This document shows, piece after piece, positions 45,841-56,400 of a stretch of 64,000 nt of DNA. The stretch is from Pseudozyma flocculosa PF-1. Its lineage: Eukaryota; Basidiomycota; Ustilaginomycetes; Ustilaginales; Ustilaginaceae. Under the pieces are notes generated by a model that saw nothing but the letters and a program-made list of their open reading frames with translations, was not told the origin of the DNA and did no database searches. Position numbers and translations under genes: made by a program. The stretch spans positions 201,087 to 265,086 of the forward strand of contig NW_006920881.1 of the NCBI RefSeq assembly GCF_000417875.1. Reading direction: 5' to 3'. Within the stretch, counting starts at the first letter, position 1. Every line of letters starts with the position of its first letter.

Positions 45841-47234
45841 AGAGGAGCGACGGAACGGGCGCAGTCGGAAAGGCCGGCCGGTCGACGTTCTTTGGCTTGG
45901 CCTGGCTGCCTTTGGCTGGCGGGGCTTTGCCGACTCTCTGTGACGCCTCGGCCCGCGGGCGGCTTGCCTCCTCCGGCGGCCATCAAAATTGTGGAGGCCA
46001 GCCACGCGGACAGGCGCGGAAAAGAGCGCGAGTGAGCCATTTCTTCGTTGCCCCCCCTCTTCCCTTCCCGGCCGTGCCTCGCTCGCCACCGAGATCCCTA
46101 GCCCATATGTGTCGCTTTTGTCGACTGACACACAGACACTGGACTGTGACCAGTCAACAGCAAGTTGCAGAAGCATTGTATCCCTTGTTGCAGCAACAGG
46201 CTTTCTTTGGGCTGTAGAGAGCAGTGAGGCAGGAGCAGTATGACCACAAGCTCACACCAAGCATCTCTTGAGAGAACTCGGCGCCCTGTCAGCGGCGGCT
46301 GCAGCAAGCCGAACAAGGACGACAATTCTTGACAGGACTGCAGCAGCAGCGTCTTGTTGCAACAGAACGCGTCAAGGTGTCGAGCCTTGTCGAGGACAAG
46401 CTCTGCTTCAACGGCCTGTTGTCAGTCGCTTGTACAGGGACTGGCTGACTGCAGTGAGATCACCCACTCGTACCACAAGCTAAGCCTTGCAACCGACCAA
46501 GGCTGCTCAACTCCAGTCTCGAGGCCGACAACTGCGCGCCTGCCCACGCCTCGACGAGGTGATGGGCGAGTCGTGTGGCACTTGCTCGTCTGCGTCTCCC
46601 AGGCCCGACATCAACGTCAACGGACAGCGGCTTCGCACGGATGGCGAGCTGCTCTTCACAGTCGCCTTCCGGGCCGTCGCAGAGGGCGCAGTCAACCCTG
46701 CAGAAACTTCGCCGCCGCCCCCTTGATCTAGACGGTCTCCGGGTCGCGCTTGTCGGGCAGCAGGCAGAAACGGAGTGCTGGAACCTAGTCGTGCGGCACC
46801 GTGACCGTAGCACATCGTCTTCTCTTGGTCGTCTGGCTCGTCGAGTGAAACGAGAGAGTCAGGCGCTGTCCAGATGGCCTCCTCGTGGGACGCGCGCCAA
46901 GCGTCGAGGTGCTGCGCTGCCTGGGTCGAAGGACGGGCCGCACGCGTGCCTGGAATGCCATGCTCCATCAAGTCGTCCGCCTTGCACCCCGACCACACGG
47001 CGGTTGTCGGACCTAGAGAGAAGGAGCGACCGTGCGAGTCTCGCCGGGTAGCATGCTACCTTGACAAGGCCAGCGGGCGACAGGTCTTCACGCTGGGCAT
47101 TGCCGAGGGTGTCGGCGATGGACAACGAAGACATGTGCGAGGCGAGCGCAACGCGCTTTCTTCATCTGATCTTCGTGCGACCCGGCCGGCCTTTTGTTCG
47201 TCTTTGCCTCTCACCGTCTTCTAGGCGAGTCTTC

Positions 47235-47282
47235 GGCTCTCGAAGGTGATGTCGTGAGTCTGCCGACATCACCTCGAGAGCC
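47235..47282. repeat. Perfect-stem inverted repeat (hairpin) downstream of HSP70
   Basis: The arm at 47235-47254 (GGCTCTCGAAGGTGATGTCG) pairs with the arm at 47264-47282 over 19 bp with a single bulged A and a nine-base loop. It lies about 180 bases beyond the HSP70 stop codon on that gene's downstream side. It could be a 3'-UTR or termination structure, or the relic of an inverted-repeat element. Confidence 0.75.
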
Positions 47283-47461
47283 GTTCGAGCTGGGCCATCT
47301 GGAAAGAAAACACACGACGCGGCAGCAGAAAGAATAGACGGAGCAATGAACCTTGGTTGCGTGTTCAGAGAACCTATGATTACATCAAGACGGGGACTGC
47401 GGCTGTGCGGGAACGGAATGCAGCGAGAGGGTATGATTCTTCGGCGAGGGGACGAAGGCGA

Positions 47462-49059
47462 TTAGTCGACCTCCTCGACCGAGGGGCCGTCGTCGCCGCC
47501 GGGGGCAGCACCGCCGGGAGCACCGCCGGGCATGCCGCCGGGGGCACCGCCAGCAGCGCCGTAGACCTTCTGCATGATCGGGTTGACGATGCCCTCGACC
47601 TCCTTCTGCTTCTCTTCGTACTCCTCCTTCGATCCCTCCTGAGCTCCGTCGAGCCACGAGATCGCCTCCGACACCGTCTTCTCGAGGAGCTCCTTGTCCG
47701 ACGCCTCGAACTTGTCCTTGAGACCCGGCTCGTTGATCGAGTTGCGCACATTGTAGACGTACGACTCGAGCCCGTTCTTGGCTTGTGTTCGGGCCAAGGC
47801 GGCCTCGTCCTCTTCCTTGAAGCGCTCGGCCTCCCCAACCTGGCGAGCCGGTCAAAGTCACCGTCCGACGAGGTAGAAATGAAGAAAAGGCAGGGGAAAG
47901 TGTCAGCAAGCTCGTCCGGGCACGAAAAAGGTCCGGTCCGGTGTATGGGCAAAGTGAACTCACCATGCGCTCGATGTCCTCCTTGGAGAGGCGGCCCTTG
48001 TCGTTGGTGATGGTGATCTTCTCGGACTTGCCGGTGGTCTTGTCGGCGGCGGAGACGTTGAGGATGGCATTGGCGTCGACGTCGAAGGTGACCTCGATCT
48101 GGGGGACGCCGCGGGGGGCGGGGGGGATGCCCGAGAGCTCGAACTTGCCGAGGAGGTTGTTGTCCTTGGTGCGTGCGCGCTCGCCCTCAAAGACCTGGAT
48201 CAGGACGCCGGGCTGGTTGTCGGCGTAGGTCGAGAAGATCTCCGACTTCTTGGTGGGGACGGTCGTGTTCCTCTTGATGAGCGGGGTGAAGACACCGCCG
48301 GCGGTCTCGATACCCATCGAGAGCGGGGCGACGTCGAGGAGGAGGAGGTCCTGCGTCTTCTCCGAGGTGTCGCCGGACAGGATGGCGGCCTGGACGGCGG
48401 CGCCGTAGGCGACGGCCTCGTCGGGGTTGATGCTCTTGTTGGGCTCGCGGCCGTTGAAGAAGTCGCGGAGGAGCTTCTGGACCTTGGGGATACGGGTGGA
48501 GCCGCCGACGAGGACGATCTCGTTGACGGAGCCCTTGTCGATCTTGGAGTCGCGGAGGACCTTCTCGACGGGCTCGATGGTGTGCGAGAAGAGGTCGCCG
48601 CAGAGCTCCTCGAAGCGGGCGCGGGTGATGGACGTGTAGAAGTCGATGCCCTCAAAGAGCGAGTCGATCTCGATGGTGGTCTGGGCGGCCGACGAGAGGG
48701 TGCGCTTAGCGCGCTCGCAGGCGGTACGGAGACGGCGGAGGGCGCGGGCGTTGGAGGTGAGGTCCTTCTTGTTCTTGCGCTTGAACTCCTGGACAAAGTG
48801 GTTGACGAGGCGGTTGTCAAAGTCCTCACCACCAAGGTGGGTGTCACCGGCGGTGGCCTTGACCTCGAAGATGCCCTCCTCAATGGTCAGGAGCGAGACA
48901 TCGAAGGTACCGCCGCCCAGGTCAAAGATGAGGACGTTCTTCTCACCCTCGGACTTCTTGTCGAGGCCGTAGGCGATGGCGGCAGCGGTGGGCTCGTTGA
49001 TGATGCGCATGACGTTGAGGCCCGAGATGATACCGGCGTCCTTGGTGGCCTGGCGCTGC

Positions 49060-49096
<37 letters not shown>

Positions 49097-49511
49097 CCTT
49101 GACGGTGCCACCGAGGTAGGCCTCGGCGGTCTCGCGCATCTTGAGGAGGACCATCGACGAGATCTCCTCGGGAGTGAAGGTCTTCTTCTCGCCCTTGTAC
49201 TCGACGCTGATGTTGGGCTTGCCATCCTTGTCAATGACCTGGAAGGGCCAGTGCTTCATGTCGGACTGAACCTCGGAGTCGGAGAACTTGCGGCCGATGA
49301 GGCGCTTGGCGTCAAAGACGGTGTTGTGCGGGTTCATGGCGACCTGGTTCTTGGCGGCGTCACCGATGAGGCGCTCCGAGTCGTTGAAGGCGACGTAAGA
49401 GGGCGTGGTGCGGTTGCCCTGGTCGTTGGCAATGACCTCGACCCGGTCATTCTGCCAGACGGCGACGCACGAGTAGGTGGTGCCGAGATCGATACCGACG
49501 GCCTTGGTCAT
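47462..49511 (-). CDS. Cytosolic HSP70 chaperone, SSA type
   Basis: Two exons, 49511-47964 and 47839-47462, phase 0; 641 aa, full length for the family. The ATPase domain (1 to about 383) carries [27 protein letters not shown] and [15 protein letters not shown]. The substrate-binding domain follows. The C-terminal GGMPGG repeats and the end PSVEEVD bind TPR co-chaperones and mark a cytosolic form; there is no signal sequence or HDEL. It folds new and stress-damaged proteins with J-proteins. Codon choice appears strongly GC-ending, consistent with high expression. Note that the frame continuing past the intron donor gives a spurious longer tail. Confidence 0.97.
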
Positions 49512-50430
49512 GATGGCTATGTGTGGTGTCGGGGTGGTGGGGGAGCGGATGGGGAGAGAACGGAAGGTGGCGAGCGGAGGATGGGTATTCGGAAACAGCT
49601 GCTGCGCGGTTGGTGAGGTGCGACGTGCGGGACTGTGAAGAGTGCTCGGTGGCTTTTGGATGGTGTGAGAAGGAAAGGACGTCGCCGTCGCTAGAAGTTC
49701 TTATAAATGACCAGAGCATCCGCCCCGGGCGGTGGCACCAGGGGTTGGTGTGGCACGGGTGGGCAGCATGGGCAGCATGGGCCGGGCTGGCCGGTGCGTC
49801 GCTGGCTGCAAAGAAGGCGAAGGAATCGACCGGAAGCGGCCAGCGTCAAAGGCAAAGGCGAGGGGGGCCGCGCCGCCGCGCCTTCTCTCAACTTCCACGG
49901 CTGCCCTCATCATCCTGCAGCGACGCCGCTCAGCGACGCACAGCGGCTTCAGGCGACTCTCGAGCCCTTTGGCAAAAGGTCTGGCTGGGCGCAACTGGAA
50001 GCAACGCGGCGGTGGCCAGGCCCCCAACCGCGGGTTTCCCGATGCCACGCCGAGCGGAAATTCTTGATTCTTCCTGCTCGATCTCGCACCCAAACGAAGC
50101 TGGGCGAAGCTTTTCGTGCAGGGGGGCATGCACGCATCGATCACGTCTCTTTGTTCTGACCCGATCCCGATGGCAAGATGGAATGCGTGTCGACATCGGC
50201 GCTTTTTTGTTGCTTTTCCGGCCGAGTCGGCATGTCGGGGCCAAGGTGGAGGGTCCAGCTGCAAGAGGGGCGCTCCGCGGCGCGAAATTTGACTTTTTCT
50301 CGCGGGCCTCTGGAGCTGGACGCTGCACCCTGCCTTGGCCCCTCGCCTCTTCGACCTGACCTTCTCGCCATCATCGTCCATCCCATCCTACAGCCCTTGG
50401 TAGCTCCATCAGCGTACACCTTGGCCCAAC
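49512..50430. promoter_or_regulatory. Divergent promoter region of HSP70 and UTP23
   Basis: 919 bp between divergent starts. On the HSP70 side there is a TATAA-containing element near 49700-49707, flanked by AAGAACTTCT, an imperfect heat-shock-element-like palindrome with one-base instead of two-base spacing. Further GAA/TTC pairs occur near 50060 and 50107, but none forms a canonical three-unit heat-shock element. Confidence 0.45.
49700..49707 (-). promoter_or_regulatory. Putative TATA element of HSP70
   Basis: On the minus strand this reads TTTATAAG, about 190 bases before the start codon and next to a GAA/TTC palindrome. Confidence 0.4.
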
Positions 50431-51730
50431 ATGAGGCAGAAACGTACAAAGATCTACCGCAAGCTGATGCACCAGTTCCAGCTCCACTTTGGCTTCCGCG
50501 AGCCTTACCAGATGCTCAGTAAGTCTGCCCACCTCCGCGCCCTTTGACCTTGCCGGACCGCCCGCTGACCTTTGCCTGGCGACGTCCGCACCACTCTTCG
50601 ATCCCCTAAGTCGACGAGACTTTTGCGCAGTCGCTCGTCCGCCTCAAGACGCAGAACCCGTCGCAGCAGTTTGCCAATGTCCTCTGCGGCAAGGTCAAGC
50701 CCATGATCACCCAGTGCTGCATGGTCGCCCTCTACAAGCTCGGCAAAGAGCACCAACCCACCGTCAACCTCGCAAAGGAATGGGAGAGGAGAAAGTGCAA
50801 CCACAGGGAGGCCATCGAGCCCCACGAGTGCATCAAGTCGGTCGTCGGTGAGTGTTCTCACCAGCCCTTGATGATGGATTGAAAGACGAAAGGCCGAGGC
50901 TGACTTTAGATCTGATGCTCGCTCCTACCCACGACCGCTCTCGCAGGCGAGGCAAACAAGCACCGTTACGTCCTTGCATCAGACAACCAGCCGCTGAGGG
51001 CCAAGCTGCGCAACAACGTGCCAGGCCTGCCCATGGTCCACTTCACCCAGGCCGTCATGGTCCTCGAACCCATGTCGAACCTTTCCAGATCCAAGGTCGA
51101 ACAGGTGAGTTGCGGCAGTCGCATCGGCGACGAGGTTGCTCTTGATATGTTCTGCTCTGACGCAACTGCCCGCTTTGTGCTTCCTGCGCGGATCAGATCG
51201 AGGATGTCAAGCTTTCCGGCCACGCACCTCCGAGCGATCCGTCCGCGACACCCGCGACCAACATCATCGGCGCCGACACGACGTCGCCTGGCGAGTCGTC
51301 GGAACCTCCGCAGAAGAAACGCAAGGGGCCCAAGGCACCGAACCCGCTCAGCGTCAAAAAGGCCAAGCGGGAGAAGTTGACGCCAGAGGAAAAGCTGGCG
51401 AGGGAGCAGGAGCTCAAGAAGCAGAAGCAAAAGGAAAAGGCGGCCGAGCGGTTGCGCGCACAGAGAGAGGCGGAGCAGGCAAAGGGCGATCAGGGAGGGG
51501 ACGGGGCGAGTCCGAATGCGAATGCGCAGCAAGCTTCGATCGGGGCGAAGAGGAAGAGGAACGACGCCGGCGAGGAAGGCAAGGGATCCAAGTCAGACGT
51601 TGCGGTCGCAGGGAAGGGCACAGATGCGGCCGCGGATGCAGGCGACAAGGCGAAACCGGCCAACAGGCGGAGACGACAAAAGTCCAAGGCTGCCACCGCG
51701 GTCGGCGCCGAAGCAGTCGAGGCCCACTGA
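50431..51730 (+). CDS. UTP23: UTP23, rRNA-processing PIN-like protein
   Basis: Four exons: 50431-50518, 50611-50847, 50947-51104 and 51197-51730; 338 aa. The start MRQKRTKIYRKLMHQF and the PIN-like fold (REPYQMLIDETFAQ, MITQCCMVALYKLG) are characteristic. A zinc-binding segment is seen near ERRKCNHREAIEPHEC. The GEANKHRYVLASDN and PGLPMVHFTQAVMVLEP blocks complete the PIN region. The tail has the conserved GPKAPNPLSVKK followed by a Lys/Arg/Glu-rich disordered region, longer than in yeast. Utp23 helps release the snR30/U17 snoRNA during 18S maturation. It complements NOP14 elsewhere in the window in the same pathway. Confidence 0.93.
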
Positions 51731-52585
51731 GAGCGGTCTCTTGGGACCTGCTCTGCGCTGTGGCATCTGACCCATCTGCTTCGCTTTTCAATGTACAACA
51801 ATCCATACCTACCGACTCGTCCAGTTCGAGCAGAGCAACAGCACCAGAATCGGCACAGCCGGTTGCATCAGAGCCACGGATCGCCTTGACCCATGCGCAT
51901 GATCGAGGCGAAGGGAAGCGTCCGAAATAGCAAGGGCTCGAAGAAGGTCGAGGCCGATGAGAGCCGGGACAAAGGGGACGTTTGTGCCAGCCTCCGTCCA
52001 GACGCGTCGGCCTGCGTGGCAACGCCACTCTTGCGGGGTCCTTGTCTCAGGTTCTGCCGTCCGTCCCCTTTGTCGTCTGGACGCCACTTGAATCAGGCCA
52101 GCGGGCGTACAGCATCTCGTCTGTCTGCACTCGTCGAACGCAGCGGGGCAGACCGACCAGGCAGGCAGGCATGTCCCGGATACATCACGTCGACCTGCGT
52201 CCCGCACCGCGGCGACACAACGGGACGGGAGGGGACGGGACAAAGGGCCCTGCTCCATCCCGTCCCTCCTCGAAGCCTCCTTCGAGGGACATATAAGCAG
52301 ACATCGTCCGTCTGCCCCCACCGTCTCGCCCCCCTCCCCATCCACCTCGACGATACCACAACCCGCTCTCACCTGGACATTTGCACCTGCGTTCCCTTTC
52401 CCTTTGTCTATTAATCCCAGGAATCCGGCTGGAACGGTTCCCGTCGCTTATTATACCTTAATCGTTTTACCTTGACCGCTCGCCGTCCTCGACGACTCGA
52501 CGTCGACCAGATCAACACCGACGCGACCCGCCCAACCGCCAAGCCACAGCCACAGCCGCATCAGACGCAGCAGAAGCAAGCAACC
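51731..52585. promoter_or_regulatory. Upstream region of the small secreted protein gene
   Basis: 0.85 kb with a perfect 8-bp inverted repeat CCTCGAAG/CTTCGAGG (52268-52287, four-base spacer) directly before a TATAAG at 52292-52297, then a CT-rich leader. The inverted repeat could bind a regulator or be part of the core promoter; this is inference. Confidence 0.45.
52292..52297 (+). promoter_or_regulatory. TATA-like element before the small secreted protein gene
   Basis: ATATAAGC lies directly after the CCTCGAAG inverted repeat and about 290 bases before the start codon. Confidence 0.4.
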
Positions 52586-53159
52586 ATGGCCTGTTCGTTC
52601 CACTGGCGTCGCATCTTTGGCTTTGCGCTAGTCGTCCTCGTCGTCGCCCTCTCTTCGTCCCTGGAGGACCGAGGAGTCGCCGTCCTCGCCTCGCCCGTAC
52701 CGGAAAAAATCACTGAGTCGGTGAGCTTCCGTTCAGCACCTACTTTCCCCCCCTGGAGGTAGACCCCGGGGGAGCGTGTCTGACGATGGCTGACCCTTGT
52801 CATCCCAACCCTGACTGCACCGTAACAGGCCTATCCTGGTGGCATCTCGGTCGTAAACGGTAGCTCCATCTACTGGTAAGCGCCCTCTTTCTCGCCAGAC
52901 GCTCCTTGGCTCGTACCGAATCTGATGCGAGCCGTCTCTCCTTCTCACACGCCCTTGCACCAGCCCGCCTGCCAACAACGTCGGCGGGGCCAGCAGCGCA
53001 AAGTCGTCGATCGGCACCATCTGCCACGACCTTCAAGCCTCCTCGTCCTCGTCATCTGCCGCCGCCTACACGACCCCGTCCCTGTCCCTTGTAGTACTCG
53101 GCCTCGCCGGCACCGCCATGTCCTTCGCTCTCGCCGACGTCCACCCCGCCTTTTTTTAA
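52586..53159 (+). CDS. Small secreted, possibly GPI-anchored protein
   Basis: Three exons, 52586-52720, 52829-52875 and 52964-53159; 125 aa, phases consistent, good splice signals. A basic N-terminus followed by a hydrophobic helix (IFGFALVVLVVALSSSL) acts as signal peptide or anchor. The mature part is short, with ASPVPEKITE, YPGGISVVNGSSIYC, PPANNVGG and a second Cys near GTICHD. A Ser-rich stretch ([11 protein letters not shown]) precedes a C-terminal hydrophobic segment (LSLVVLGLAGTAMSFAL), the layout of GPI-anchored cell-wall proteins. No family was recognised. It may be a lineage-specific surface or effector protein; this is inference from architecture only. It converges on the dynactin gene. 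Confidence 0.7.
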
Positions 53160-53410
53160 TCTGCAGCATGACCACGAGGTCCTCCCGTGGAATTTGCGCC
53201 CTTCATGTCTTTCCATCGAGGCGGGGAGAAGCTGTTTGAGCGCCCGTGTATATATTCGCAAGCAAGAGGTCATCGACAGACCAGACTGGTACATGCAGAG
53301 GATAGGGCAGGCTAAGCTCGAATGTGAAACGCGAAAATGCAGTACTAGATGTCTTGGGGAACAGCGGCGACGACCAAAGGGTATATCAAGAGGATCTGGA
53401 CGGCGACGCC

Positions 53411-56400
53411 CTACACCTTGACGATGCTGGCGATAATGGGTAGGCCCAGGCCCCGTCTCGATGCAGCCGAGGCGGCGGCCTTTCGCGTGCTGGCCTCGAG
53501 ATCCCGGATCCTGTCGGCCACCTTGCGCTTCGCCTCCTGCTGCTTCCAGAGCTGCATCGAGGGGTGCTGGTCCAGCGGCCGCCACGCGCGCACGGAGCGC
53601 TGCTGTTCCTTTCCAGAGGCGCTGGACGCCGCCGTCGCTGCTCCGTTCGGGGCATTCTGAACCGGCTTGACCGCCGTGGCAACGACGCGGTTGACATTGG
53701 AGAGGTCGACCAGCTTCGGCAGCGCGCAGATCGACAGGAGCTGGGAGTGGAGCTTGCGCGTCTCGTCCGAGGCGAGGCGCAGGTCGAGGCCGCCGACGAC
53801 CTTGCCCTTGGGTCGCGAGGACAGCTTCTCGGTAGCTGGAAGCCCGACAACCTTGCCGCCGACCTTGGTCTCCTCTTCGTCCGAGGTCTGCGCCGGAGAC
53901 GACGTCGATTGCGGCTCGATGCCGGCGTCGCTCGCGGTCTTGGAAGGTCCCGTTCCGACCAGGGACGGCAGGGCCTGCATCTGCTGCGTGAGGTTGGCCG
54001 TCTTGAGGTACATGTTCTCGTTGCGCAGATACTTGACGGCGCCTCGGAGCGCCTCGATGCGCTCGACGAGCTGTCGGGTCTCGAGGTTGAAACTGACGAT
54101 GGGCGCCAAGTCCATGCCTTCCTTATCGCCCCCGGGGCCGCCTTCCGCGCTTCCGTTTGCGGTGCCGATCTTGACCCCGCTCTCGGCGGCCTGCTGCTTG
54201 AGGCGGTCGTTCTCCTGCTGCAGGGCGTCGAGCTCCGCTTGGAGGGCGTCGTTGGCCTCTTGGTACGCCTTGGACTGCTTGAGAGCCTCGACGAGGCCGC
54301 CGCGCATGTCGTTCATCTGGTCGGACTGCTCCTTGGACTTCTCGACCTGCTTCTGCAGCCGTTCGAGCTTGATGCCGGACTCCTGCATCGCCTGGTCGCG
54401 CGCCTTGATCTGGCGGTACAGGTCGCGCGCCTCGTCGTTGAGCTTGGCGATCTGGCGCTCGGCCTCGGCGTTGTGCGCTGCCGCAGCCTTGATGTGCTCG
54501 ACTCGGGCCAGCCAGGGCTGCGCGCCCGAGATCTTGATGACATTATCCTGCTCGGTGATGGCACCGAGGACCGATCCGATGGTCGTCGAGAGGTGGGCGA
54601 TGCTCTCGAGCGGGGCCGCCCAAGGTCTGCTATCCGCCTTGCCGAGGCTCTCCTGCGTTGCCTCCTGGACAAAGCCGATGGCGCGGGACACGTCAAAGGC
54701 CGACTTCGACACCCTGACCTCGGCGACGTGCGCCGCGATGTTGTTGGAGAGCTGCGTCGCGAACGTGACCAGCTGGCTCGTGAGGCGGCCAAGCGGAGGC
54801 AGGTCCATGATGGCTTCCATCCGCACCGCCTCGTCGTTGGCCGAGAGGTTGACGAGGCGCCTGAGCACCTTCCTCGTCGCGCCCTGTGTGGCCTTGAGGT
54901 TGTCGATGAGGGACTGGAGGGGCTCAAAGATGTCCCGGTCGAGATCGTGAGAGCCGAGCTCCCACTCGGCCTCGTCCTCGTCGTACAGCCCGGCAATACT
55001 CTGTTTGGCGAAGCCGATGGCGGCGATCAGGGTGTCGAGGTCGTGGTCGATGAGCGTCGCCGAGCCGACCTCCTTGGCCGCCAGGTCCGAGTCGTTCTCG
55101 TCGCCGCCGAGGGCCATGGAAAAGTCCTCGAACTGCTTGATGAATCTCGAGAATTCCTGCCCGCACTCGATCTCCTTGAGCTCTTCTCGTCGCAGGCTCT
55201 CGATGTACATGTCGACCCTCCTCTCGACCGACATGTTCTCGCGGTACATGCGCCCGGCCTTTAGGAAGATCTCGACGGGCGCGAGTCGCAGCACTGCTGC
55301 GATCTGGCGCGACGAGGCGGCAAAATGGGCCAGGTTGTGCCGCATCTGGCAGATGCCCACCAGCTGCTCCGGCACGACGCTGGCGATGCTCTCCTGGATG
55401 TCGTGCTTCATCTCGACGATTGTCTTGATGAGGTCGGCCTTGCGCGCCATCCTCTGGAAGAAGAGCAGGCAGTGGACCGCGTCCGCGTCCTCCTCGAAGA
55501 ATGCGGCGGGCAGGTAGGGCCGGAGCATCTCGAGATGGGTCAGCGCCTGCGACGCCGAGATCCTGCCCAGCTCGAGCTCGATGGTCTTGGCCTGCGACTT
55601 GAGCGCCGAGGACCGCAGCTTCATGTTGAGGTTGAGCATCGCCTGGCTCTGGCTCGGCGCATTCCGGCCTCCCTCCTCGTCCGGGCCTCGGCTCTGCTCG
55701 AGCTCGGCACGCACGCTCTCGAGCTCGCTCGACTGGCCGGCCACGACCTCCCTGAATTGCTTGATCGTGTCCTCGAGGTCGACCACCACCAGCTCGAGGG
55801 CCTGGACCCTGGATTCCTGGTCGTAGAGCTGGGCGCCGCGCACGTCGAGTTCCTGCTGCAGATCCCTGATTTCTTGCGAGCGGCCCTCTTCCAGCTCGTC
55901 GTCGAGCTCCTTTGTCGTCAGGAGGTCCTCGATCTCGGCCTGGAGGCCTGCGATCTTGTCGGACAGGCTCGCGTTGGTCTCCTGGAGACCGAAGAGCATC
56001 TCCTCGGCGTGGGCCGCGTCGTCGAGCCTCGATCGCAGGTCCTCGATCTGGGCTTCCTTGAGCGCCACGTCGGACAGGGCCTTGTCGTAGGTCGAGATCA
56101 AGGCCTCAAACTCGGCGACTTCGTCCTTGAGCTCAGCGATCTCCTTGCGTTGCTCGTTCTCCGTCTCCCTCGCCTGTCGGTGCACTCTGTGAATTTGCAG
56201 AATTGAAGTGAGGGACAAGTGAATGGTGAGTACAAGGATCAGTCGCGCCGGAGTGTGAGACCGACGTGGTCGTGCCAGCTATGCCAGCCCCGCCAACCGC
56301 GCCCTTGCTCATACGGGACGGGACAGCTGGACAGCGCCGACTTACCTCGCCAGCGTCTGCTTCAGGGCCTCGTTGTGCTCCTGCATCCTGATGAACGCGG

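Larger units (their letters stand above)
45582..47461. other. Intergenic region between HSP70 3' end and the SYLF-HAD start
   Basis: A 1.9-kb stretch upstream of the SYLF-HAD gene. It has a long GA microsatellite (45786-45840), an AT-richer segment at about 46090-46510 with CAACAG/TTGCAG-rich sequence, GC-rich unassigned DNA, and a strong hairpin at 47235-47282. No gene was recognised. Confidence 0.5.

Noticed and set aside
47385..47963. Longer HSP70 reading frame running past the intron donor
   Set aside because: The extension lacks HSP70 sequence, while splicing to 47839 restores the lid domain and the EEVD end.
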